From NCBI GenBank assembly GCA_910583995.1, contig CAJTYW010000005.1:66259-130258 (forward strand): a stretch of 64,000 nt of DNA. The letters are read 5' to 3'. Shown piece after piece: positions 8,889 through 15,979 of this stretch (position 1 is the first letter of the stretch; the number at the start of each line of letters is the position of its first letter). The notes under the pieces are model-generated. The model did no database searches, was not told the DNA's origin, and worked only from the letters and a program-made list of their open reading frames with translations. The DNA comes from an uncultured Christensenella sp. GTDB lineage: Bacteria > Bacillota > Clostridia > Christensenellales > UBA3700. A program made the translations under genes and the position numbers.

Positions 8889-10433
8889 ATGAAAAACAAA
8901 TTTACCGGCTTAATTATTTTGGACGGCTACGGACTTAACAAGGAAGGCGAAAACAACGCAATTTCAAAAGAAACTTCACCTTATATCCTTAGCTTAATGA
9001 AAAAATATCCAACTACAAGCTTAGATGCAAGCGGTATGGCTGTTGGTTTGCCTGACGGTCAAATGGGCAATAGCGAAGTAGGACATTTAAATATCGGTGC
9101 GGGAAGAATAGTTTATCAAGAACTAACTCGTATTACTAAATCTATCAATGACGGCGATTTTTTTGAAAACGCAGCGTTCTTAAAGGCTTGCAAAAACGCA
9201 AAAGAAAATGGCAAAAAATTGCACATTTTCGGTCTTTTGTCTGACGGCGGTGTGCATAGCCATTTAAGTCATATTTTTGCACTTATCGAACTTGCTAAAA
9301 AGCAAGGTTTGGATAATGTTTATTTGCACGCTTTCCTTGACGGAAGAGATGTTTCTCCAACAAGCGGAAAACAATTTATTACTGAAACCGTAGAGTATAT
9401 GGATAAAATCGGTTTTGGTGAAATTGCTACAATCAGCGGTAGATTTTATGCAATGGATAGAGATAACATTTGGGAAAGGGTTGACAAAGCATATAAAGCT
9501 TTGGTAGACGGCGAAGGCAATGTTGCAGATAATGCTATTGCAGCAATTACTGCAAGCTATGAAAATGGTGTAACAGATGAATTTGTTATTCCAACTGTTA
9601 TTCAAAAAGATGGCAAGCCTGTTGCTACAATCGGCAAGGGCGATAGCATAATTTTTGCAAACTTCCGCCCAGATAGAGCAAGAATGATTACTCGTTCATT
9701 TATCTATCAAGACTTTAATGGCTTTGAAAGAAAGCAAGGCTTTTTAGCACCTACTTTTGTATCAATGACTCAATATGACGTTACTTTTAACGACGCTTTA
9801 GATGTTGCATACAGACCACAATCTTACGATAACACTTTGGGTGAGTATTTGTCAAAATTAGGTTTGAAACAATTTAGAATTGCTGAAACTCAAAAATACG
9901 CTCACGTTACATTCTTCTTTAACGGCGGTGTGGAAGCTCCAAACCCTAATGAAGACAGAATTTTGATTGACAGCCCTAAAATTGCTACCTTCGATATGAA
10001 ACCAGAAATGAGTGCTTACGAAGTTGCAGAAAAAGCAAGTCAAGTCATTTTGTCTGAAGAATATGACGTTATGATTTTAAACTTTGCAAACTGCGATATG
10101 GTAGGACATACAGGTGTATTGGATGCAGCAAAAAAAGCTGTAAAAGCAGTAGACGAATGTGTGAAAAAAGTTTTGGACGCTATCAAAAAAGTTGGCGGTG
10201 TAGCTTTGATTACTGCTGACCACGGCAACGCAGACTATATGTTTGACCCTGTTACAAAAGAGCCATTTACTGCTCACACAACAAATCCTGTTCCACTAAT
10301 CAAGATTGACGACAATGTAAATGTTGAGTTAATGGACGGCGGTAAGCTTTGTGATATTGCTCCTACTATGCTAGAGCTAATGGGCATTGATATTCCAAAG
10401 GAAATGACAGGACATAGCTTGCTTAAAAAATAA
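8889..10433 (+). CDS. gpmI: 2,3-bisphosphoglycerate-independent phosphoglycerate mutase
   Basis: A 514-aa Mn2+-dependent enzyme of the alkaline phosphatase superfamily that converts 3-phosphoglycerate to 2-phosphoglycerate. The N-terminal LIILDGYGL gives the first metal ligand Asp, and Ser62 in GNSEVGHLNIG is the phosphorylated nucleophile. DGRDVSPTSG, RFYAMDRD, NFRPDRAR and the C-terminal TADHGNAD and HTTNPVP complete the set. Length matches the family. The RBS (AAGGTGG) lies inside the end of tpiA. GpmI enzymes are pH-sensitive because of Mn2+ and are the usual form in sporulating Firmicutes. Confidence 0.97.
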   Translation: MKNKFTGLIILDGYGLNKEGENNAISKETSPYILSLMKKYPTTSLDASGMAVGLPDGQMGNSEVGHLNIGAGRIVYQELTRITKSINDGDFFENAAFLKACKNAKENGKKLHIFGLLSDGGVHSHLSHIFALIELAKKQGLDNVYLHAFLDGRDVSPTSGKQFITETVEYMDKIGFGEIATISGRFYAMDRDNIWERVDKAYKALVDGEGNVADNAIAAITASYENGVTDEFVIPTVIQKDGKPVATIGKGDSIIFANFRPDRARMITRSFIYQDFNGFERKQGFLAPTFVSMTQYDVTFNDALDVAYRPQSYDNTLGEYLSKLGLKQFRIAETQKYAHVTFFFNGGVEAPNPNEDRILIDSPKIATFDMKPEMSAYEVAEKASQVILSEEYDVMILNFANCDMVGHTGVLDAAKKAVKAVDECVKKVLDAIKKVGGVALITADHGNADYMFDPVTKEPFTAHTTNPVPLIKIDDNVNVELMDGGKLCDIAPTMLELMGIDIPKEMTGHSLLKK

Positions 10434-10447
10434 TTTATTACAAAAAA

Positions 10448-10477
10448 TTGCAAAAAACCTTTGAAAATCGGTATTAT
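10448..10477 (+). promoter_or_regulatory. Probable promoter of the XRE-cupin gene
   Basis: TTGCAA (10448-10453), 18-nt spacer, TATTAT (10472-10477). No terminator is visible after gpmI, so read-through from the glycolytic group is also possible. Confidence 0.4.
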
Positions 10478-10554
10478 ATATTGATTTTGCACATAAAATT
10501 AATTTTTGCTGGTTTAAAAAAGGTGTGTAACCACAAATAAACGGAGAGTTTAAT

Positions 10555-11121
10555 ATGTTATCTTATAATTTAAAGGAAGTTGCTTTAAGACTTAAAAGTT
10601 TAAGAGATTTAATGGGCGTTTCTATCGAAGAAATGGCAAAAGCAACAGATGTAACTACTAGCGAATATGAAATTTACGAAAAAGGCGAAAAAGATTTTAC
10701 TTTTAACTTTTTGTATAATTGTGCAAATATTCTTGGTTGCAATATTACTGAATTGATTACAGGCGATAGTGCAAAACTAAATCATTTTGCCGTTACAAGA
10801 AAAGACGAAGGTATGCCTATTTTGCGTAATAATGGTTTTAATTATATGCACCTAGCGTATAATATGAAAAATAGAAAAGCAGAGCCTTTTGTTGTTACAA
10901 TCCCTTATTCAAAAGAGTTGGAAAACAAACCAATTGAAACAAGTATGCACAACGGACAGGAAATGGACTATGTGCTAGAAGGTACTTTGCGAGTAAGTAT
11001 AGACGGACATATTGTGGAACTTAATGCAGGCGATACAATTTATTACAATAGTGAAAAACCACACGGCTTAATTGCTGTGGGCGGCGAAGATGTAAAAATT
11101 ATCGCAGTTGTAATGAATTAA
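10555..11121 (+). CDS. XRE-family regulator with C-terminal cupin domain
   Basis: 188 aa. Residues 8-65 form a helix-turn-helix of the Cro/XRE type (LKSLRDLMGVSIEEMAKATDVTTSEYEIYEKGEKD, given as two adjacent motifs). Residues about 110-185 form a cupin barrel with the metal-site pattern in HNGQEMDYVLEGTL and GDTIYYNSEKPHGLIA. This architecture senses a small ligand in the cupin; relatives control uptake or catabolic genes. CGGAGA precedes the ATG. It is monocistronic, closed by the strong terminator at 11222. No neighbouring target is obvious. Confidence 0.85.
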   Translation: MLSYNLKEVALRLKSLRDLMGVSIEEMAKATDVTTSEYEIYEKGEKDFTFNFLYNCANILGCNITELITGDSAKLNHFAVTRKDEGMPILRNNGFNYMHLAYNMKNRKAEPFVVTIPYSKELENKPIETSMHNGQEMDYVLEGTLRVSIDGHIVELNAGDTIYYNSEKPHGLIAVGGEDVKIIAVVMN

Positions 11122-11221
11122 TTAATAGCATCAAAAATTATTATATCAAAATTAGATAATTTAATTTATTAAAATGAGCTATTAAAATTTACTTTCTATA
11201 GTTTACATTTTATAAGAACAC

Positions 11222-11260
11222 AAAAAAATACTGAGTTCAGCTCAGTATTTTTTGTTTTAA
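11222..11260. terminator. Bidirectional intrinsic terminator
   Basis: A-run plus TACTGAG, loop TTCAG, then CTCAGTA plus T-run (11222-11253). The symmetric A/T flanks make it usable for the XRE-cupin gene on the plus strand and for leftward transcripts from the fic side. Confidence 0.85.
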
Positions 11261-11300
11261 TTATCATTTTTAATTTTTTTAAACAAATAATTAACCTGAC

Positions 11301-11348
11301 ATTTTAGGGAACTTTTTAGCAAGTTTTTATAGTTTTGTTCCCTAAAAT
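11301..11348. repeat. Dyad element copy A, downstream of fic
   Basis: Perfect 12-bp inverted arms, ATTTTAGGGAAC (11301-11312) and GTTCCCTAAAAT (11337-11348), separated by 24 nt. A second copy with the same arms and near-identical spacing overlaps the fic promoter. On the minus strand a TATAAA sits between the arms. Confidence 0.8.
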
Positions 11349-11384
11349 TTAGTATTTATGATAAATAATTATATTAAATAAAAA

Positions 11385-12323
11385 TTAAAATTGTCTCCAA
11401 CAATTGGTTAGCATAAAAGTTTTAATGCTGTCTAGGTCTTTATTTTCATAGTAATCAACTAATAGTTTTTTAAATTCTGCAACTTTTTTTTCAGGTATTA
11501 CAAGTACGCCTTCCCCTTTACTAATTAAATAATGATTTGCAAATATAACTGCAGCACGCTTGTTTCCGTCATTAAATATTTGTGTTTTCATACAATATAA
11601 ACACAAGTCAATAGCTATTTCTATTGGCTTTTTATTGCTATTTATAATATTTTCTATATTAATTTTTACATCACTTTCTATTGGTAATGGCGGGGTGTAG
11701 CTTGAGCCACCAATGCATACTGGTACAACGCGTATTCTGCCACCATTATTATAAAAACCTTCGTTTACAAGATTTGCAATATAGCAAAGTATATGGTATG
11801 AACTTTTTGAAGAGATTACCCCTTTATCCAAAATAAATTCCCACGAATGTTTAAGGTTTAATATTTTTTGAATATCTGTCGCTGTCATTCCTGATACAAT
11901 GCCATTATCCAAAATAGTTTCTGTTTGCGGGTAGGTTGTTGCAACTCCTTCCAAAATTGCTTGGTCATAAATATTTGATTTCATATTAACTCTTGCAAAC
12001 AAAATGTTTTGTTCTACCCGTGGTGATAGCTCGCAAAAAGAATATTGTAGTTTGATTAATTGTTTTTCAATACCCTTAATTTGCTTACTTAACTCCCGGT
12101 AATCTTTGGAAGATTTTAATAGCACTTGATATAATTCGTCAGAATATTTATCTATATATGTTGATGTCAATTTCCCTAATTCACGCTTTCGCATATACAG
12201 ATATTTACCACTTTTATTCTCCTTAATTTCGGGAGTACCGCTATATGGTAGCAGATTTAGTCTTGCTAAAAGCGTAGCTCTCTCGTTAAGCAATCTTTCA
12301 ATTAATTCGTAGTTATTAATCAT
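11385..12323 (-). CDS. Fic/DOC-family protein with a substituted catalytic His
   Basis: 312 aa. An N-terminal, probably coiled-coil segment (residues 1-100) is followed by a Fic domain. Near residues 122-130 is ILEGVATT, which resembles the Fic inhibitory-helix/EG motif. The Fic core lies near 247-256 as QIFNDGNKRAA. In active Fic AMP-transferases and Doc kinases the first residue of this motif is the catalytic His; here it is Gln, while the phosphate-binding DGNKR loop is kept. It may therefore be inactive, or have changed chemistry. There is no winged-helix DNA-binding domain. AGGAG lies before the ATG. The gene has its own promoter inside a dyad element. Confidence 0.8.
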   Translation of the reverse strand: MINNYELIERLLNERATLLARLNLLPYSGTPEIKENKSGKYLYMRKRELGKLTSTYIDKYSDELYQVLLKSSKDYRELSKQIKGIEKQLIKLQYSFCELSPRVEQNILFARVNMKSNIYDQAILEGVATTYPQTETILDNGIVSGMTATDIQKILNLKHSWEFILDKGVISSKSSYHILCYIANLVNEGFYNNGGRIRVVPVCIGGSSYTPPLPIESDVKINIENIINSNKKPIEIAIDLCLYCMKTQIFNDGNKRAAVIFANHYLISKGEGVLVIPEKKVAEFKKLLVDYYENKDLDSIKTFMLTNCWRQF

Positions 12324-12334
12324 AGCACACTCCT

Positions 12335-12383
12335 GTTTTAGGGAACTTTTACGATATTATTATATCAAATTGTTCCCTAAAAA
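12335..12383. repeat. Dyad element copy B overlapping the fic promoter
   Basis: Arms TTTTAGGGAAC (12336-12346) and GTTCCCTAAAA (12372-12382) lie 25 nt apart. One arm is in the -35/-10 spacer of the fic promoter and the other lies at about +1 to +15. That is a classical operator position. It starts 12 bp upstream of the fic ATG. Confidence 0.8.
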
Positions 12384-12387
12384 TCAA
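12359..12387 (-). promoter_or_regulatory. Promoter of fic
   Basis: Read on the minus strand: -35 TTGATT (12387-12382), 17-nt spacer, extended -10 TGATATAAT ending at 12359. The dyad arms bracket the -10 box, so a bound repressor would block RNA polymerase. Confidence 0.7.
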
Positions 12388-12567
12388 GTGCTAAACGGAT
12401 AGTTTTTTAAAATTCTCTGTAAAAATCGGTATTAAATACAAAATTTTATTTTTTTGTTTTTAATGTTTCGTACAAATTATAAATTTCTTTATTTTGTGCT
12501 TGGTAAATGAGTGACATTATCATTATTATTTGATATAATTATTATGAAAAAGGGATAAGGTGATAGT

Positions 12568-12815
12568 ATGATGACAATAAATGATGCGGTTGCTCGAAGA
12601 ATTATAAAGTTGTTAATTGAAAAAACATTACTCAATATAGATTAGAGAAAAAATCTGGTGTACAGCACGGAGCAATGAATAGGATTTTAGCTGGTAAAAA
12701 CTAAACTATAACTATGACTACTTTATACAGAATAGCTAAAGGTTTTGATATGACATTAATAGAGTTTTTGAACGATTCTATTTTTGATGAAAGCAAAGTC
12801 AATTATGAAGATTGA
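12568..12815 (+). pseudogene. Broken small XRE-family regulator gene
   Basis: An ATG at 12568 with AAGGTG upstream encodes MMTINDAVARRIIKLLIEK and then meets TAG. Adding one base to the A-run at 12620-12625 restores a normal XRE helix-turn-helix: ITQYRLEKKSGVQHGAMNRI, then LAGKN, one in-frame TAA, then TITMTTLYRIAKGFDMTLIE up to TGA at 12813-12815. The intact protein would be about 82 aa, the size of antitoxin-type or repressor XRE proteins. Two lesions (a frameshift in a homopolymer and a nonsense codon) make decay more likely than a single sequencing error. It stands next to the dyad-controlled fic gene, so it may be the former repressor. Confidence 0.75.
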
Positions 12816-12854
12816 TATTATTATTTTACAGAAATAAATTAAAGTATAAAAAAC

Positions 12855-12890
12855 AAAAAATACCGACTTAAAATTCGGTATTTTTTTGTT
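12855..12890. terminator. Intrinsic terminator between the XRE pseudogene and the 147-aa gene
   Basis: A-run then TACCGA (12861-12866), 8-nt loop, TCGGTA (12875-12880), then seven T. The symmetric flanks let it serve the pseudogene on the plus strand and the 147-aa gene on the minus strand. Confidence 0.85.
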
Positions 12891-12939
12891 TGATAAAATT
12901 TTATTTATATAAATTATAATTATTAATGTTAACTAAGTA

Positions 12940-13383
12940 TTAAAACAACAAGCCGTTATCAAAAGTCTTGTTTGCAAGGTCGGTTAGCATCAAAATTTGA
13001 TTTTCGGATAAAAATTGTTTGTAGTCTTGCATTAATGCATTGTATGCGTCCAATATATCTGCATCTTCAATCAAATCCATTAGTCTTTCCGCATTTTCTT
13101 TAGTGACTGGCATATTAGATATAACTATATTTAATATATCGCACACAAAAGTTGTGTTTTCGTCCAAATCCAAACTCTCTTCAAAATTGTTTGCGTAGGC
13201 TAAAACATCGTAAAGCGGGGTATCTATATCAATAACTGCAAGCACCATTTCTTCAATAAGTGGCAAAACTTTATCAGTGCTTAATTTTATATTATAAATT
13301 TCGGAAATATTTTGTGCAGTAAATTCTGCAGTCGCAATATTATTATCTTTTAGTATTTTGTGAAGTTCGGTTATATTTAACAT
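12940..13383 (-). CDS. Hypothetical acidic protein, 147 aa
   Basis: I do not recognise this protein. It is strongly acidic, predicted mostly helical, with no Cys cluster, signal peptide or membrane segment, so it is probably cytosolic. AAAGGA lies 6 nt before the ATG and a good promoter lies at 13444-13472, so it is a real monocistronic gene ending at the terminator at 12855. Nothing nearby suggests a function. Confidence 0.7.
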   Translation of the reverse strand: MLNITELHKILKDNNIATAEFTAQNISEIYNIKLSTDKVLPLIEEMVLAVIDIDTPLYDVLAYANNFEESLDLDENTTFVCDILNIVISNMPVTKENAERLMDLIEDADILDAYNALMQDYKQFLSENQILMLTDLANKTFDNGLLF

Positions 13384-13443
13384 ATTAATCCTTTTATCGC
13401 TTTATAAACTAACAAATGTATAAAGCAAAATTTTGATAATTTA

Positions 13444-13472
13444 ACTATAACAAATTGGAAATAAAAAGTCAA
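13444..13472 (-). promoter_or_regulatory. Promoter of the 147-aa gene
   Basis: Minus strand: TTGACT (13472-13467), 17-nt spacer, extended -10 TGTTATAGT ending at 13444. The rest of the 335-nt gap (13384-13718) holds only this and the symporter promoter; I see no other gene or RNA there. Confidence 0.65.
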
Positions 13473-13618
13473 TATAAAAGTGTGTAAAAAACGCCATTTA
13501 GTAGATGGATAAAAATGGTAATTACTAGTATACAATAAGGGAATTAGACTCAAGGTGGCTATAATTGAGCGTTATAAAAAAAGTTGTGTAAAATGTATGT
13601 TTAATTTTAAAAAATATA

Positions 13619-13647
13619 TTGAATATATATAAAATATATGTTATACT
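13619..13647 (+). promoter_or_regulatory. Promoter of the symporter gene
   Basis: TTGAAT (13619-13624), 17-nt spacer, extended -10 TGTTATACT with the hexamer at 13642-13647. The leader is about 65 nt. Confidence 0.65.
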
Positions 13648-13718
13648 AACTTTGTAATTTTTTAAAGACTTTTATATAATGGGATTTATGAATTATAATA
13701 AGGTTAAAGGGTGAAGTT

Positions 13719-15596
13719 ATGACTAAAAAAGTAAGAAAAAAAGCAGAATATGACCCGCTATCATACACTGCCAAAGAGCGTAATGGTTACTTAGTTGGTA
13801 TGGCAGGACAAAATATCGTATATGGTATTATTAGTTCTGGTCTAGCATTCTATTTTAGTAACGTTATCGCATTGCCAGCACTAGCTATTTCTGTAATTAT
13901 GGCAATCGCTCGTGTATGGGACGCAATTAATGACCCTATGATGGGTACTTTCGTAGATAAAACAAAAAGCAAGTGGGGTAAATGCAGACCTTATTTGATT
14001 TTTATGCCAGTTATTATTATGATAAGTACGATTTTGTGTTTTGCAAACGGTATTTACAGCGTTAAAAACACATTCGGACAAAACTTTATGATAATTGCTT
14101 GGGCAGGTATTTCATACATACTTTGGGGTATGTTGTATACAGCAGCTGATATTCCGCTATGGGGTATTGCATCTCGTATGACAGCTAATGAATCTAAGCG
14201 TTCAAACCTTCTATCTCTTGCAAGAATGGTTGCGGGTATCGGTGGTGCGTTAGGATTTATTATGGTACCAATCGCACAAGCTCTTGCTAACGCATTCCCT
14301 AAAGGTAGTGCAGCTCAAACCGCTAAAAACTTACAATTGGCATTTATCATTGTGGCAATTATTCTTGCGGTAGTAGGTACAATCTTGTTCCAGTGTGCAG
14401 CACTTGCTAAAGAAAGAGTTGATTGCGAAGAAGAAAAGAAAAGGGGTATCGTTGATAACTTCAAAATTATGTGGGCAAACAAGCCTTTCCGTAGAATTTT
14501 GATTTCAGGTATTATCAGAAGCCCATTCCAATTGTTGCTTATCCTAGCAATGCCACTTATGACAATGTACTTTGGTAACAATGGTGCTACTGCAGATTTT
14601 GTTAAAAACATTCTATTGCAATACGGACCAATTGCTATCGGCGTATTCGGCGGACAATTTGGTGCTATGGCATTAACTCCTATCCTTTGCAAGAAATTTG
14701 AGAAAAAGACAATTTTCAATGTAATGAATATCGTATCTGGTGTTGCTTTTGCGATGATTTTTGTACTATACTTAATCTTCCCAACAACTTTGGGCGGCGT
14801 TCCTATTATCCTACTTTCAATCGCATTCTTGATTGCTAGTGCAGGTATCGGATTTATTATGGTATTACAATCAATGATGATTGCTGACTGCGTAGACTAT
14901 GAAGAACACGCAAATGGTACTCGTCCTGATGGTGTATTCTTCTCTGGTCAATCATTCTTAACAAAACTTGCTGCAGGTCTTGCAGTTATGATTCAAGGTT
15001 TGTGTTATATGATTGTTGGTTATGAGACAGATGCTATCACAAGTATGAACTCAGCTTTAAGTTCAGGTTTGGTAACTTTTGCTGAAGAGTATAAAACATT
15101 TGCAATGATAATGTTCTTCCTTGTATCTATCCCACCTGCAATCGGTATGATTTTATCTATCATTCCAATGCTAAAGTATGAATTGACAGATAAAGAACAT
15201 ACAAGAATTTTGGACGAACTAAATGCAAAAAGACTTGCTAATGCAGAAGAAAATGCTAATGAATTGCAAACTAATGAGCAAGTTGACGCTGTATTTGGTG
15301 AAGGCGAAGAAAATGCAGAAAATATTAATGCTGCAGTAGACAATGCAGATGCTGAGTCTCAAGACCAACCACTTGTTATGCCTGTTGCAGAATGTGCAGA
15401 CGAACCTGTGCAAGAAACTCCTGCTGAAGAGACAGCACAAGACGACACTACTCAAGACATAGTGGAAACACTAGCTGAAGAAGTAGCGGAAGAGACTGAA
15501 GCTCAAGAAATTAAAAGCGAAGAAGTAGTGGAAGAAGCTGCTAACGACGCGATTGACGCACCAGTTGAAGAAACTGCAGAAGAGCCAAAAGAGTAA
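13719..15596 (+). CDS. GPH-family sugar:cation symporter (MelB-like MFS) with a long acidic C-terminal tail
   Basis: Residues about 25-495 form a 12-helix major facilitator of the glycoside-pentoside-hexuronide family. The signature follows TM2: DAINDPMMGTFVDKTKSKWG, then KCRPYLI. It probably imports a sugar or glycoside with Na+ or H+. Residues about 505-625 are an unusual tail dominated by Glu, Ala, Asp and Thr, probably disordered and cytosolic. Family members normally end soon after TM12 (about 450-500 aa). It is monocistronic with its own promoter and a strong terminator at 15614. No glycosidase or regulator is adjacent, so the substrate is unknown. Confidence 0.9.
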   Translation: MTKKVRKKAEYDPLSYTAKERNGYLVGMAGQNIVYGIISSGLAFYFSNVIALPALAISVIMAIARVWDAINDPMMGTFVDKTKSKWGKCRPYLIFMPVIIMISTILCFANGIYSVKNTFGQNFMIIAWAGISYILWGMLYTAADIPLWGIASRMTANESKRSNLLSLARMVAGIGGALGFIMVPIAQALANAFPKGSAAQTAKNLQLAFIIVAIILAVVGTILFQCAALAKERVDCEEEKKRGIVDNFKIMWANKPFRRILISGIIRSPFQLLLILAMPLMTMYFGNNGATADFVKNILLQYGPIAIGVFGGQFGAMALTPILCKKFEKKTIFNVMNIVSGVAFAMIFVLYLIFPTTLGGVPIILLSIAFLIASAGIGFIMVLQSMMIADCVDYEEHANGTRPDGVFFSGQSFLTKLAAGLAVMIQGLCYMIVGYETDAITSMNSALSSGLVTFAEEYKTFAMIMFFLVSIPPAIGMILSIIPMLKYELTDKEHTRILDELNAKRLANAEENANELQTNEQVDAVFGEGEENAENINAAVDNADAESQDQPLVMPVAECADEPVQETPAEETAQDDTTQDIVETLAEEVAEETEAQEIKSEEVVEEAANDAIDAPVEETAEEPKE

Positions 15597-15613
15597 TTAT
15601 AATCTGTAATAAT

Positions 15614-15646
15614 AAAAGCACTTTGCAAAAAAGCAAAGTGCTTTTT
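15614..15646 (+). terminator. Intrinsic terminator of the symporter gene
   Basis: AAAAGCACTTTGC, A6 loop, GCAAAGTGCTTTTT: a 13-bp stem with a T-run. Confidence 0.9.
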
Positions 15647-15979
15647 GTTTTATGAGACAAATATTTATAATATAAAATTACTCATATAAACTCAACAAAT
15701 ACAACTCATTGACAACTAACATTTTATAAAAAGCAAAATTAAAATCGTCGAACGATATTATATATTTATATTGCATTAAATAGTAAACTTTGTTTATAAA
15801 TAGTACTTTAATATAATCATTATTATATTGCTACATTAAAAGTATAGATATTATAAAATCGTTTTTGACAAAAATAGCTAAAAAAGCAAGATAAGTATAG
15901 TCATTTTGACACTTTTATATTTTATTTCCCTTTAAAATTTGATATTATTTTTTAGAATTCACTATTTGGAGCTAAAACT
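15647..15979 (+). other. 333-nt AT-rich upstream region of spoIIE
   Basis: No gene or RNA is recognised. TCGTCGAA at 15745-15752 matches 7 of 8 positions of the Spo0A box (TTGTCGAA), which fits Spo0A control of spoIIE in relatives, but one short match may be chance. Several TTGACA-like hexamers (15865-15870, 15906-15911) lack a well-spaced -10. Confidence 0.35.
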
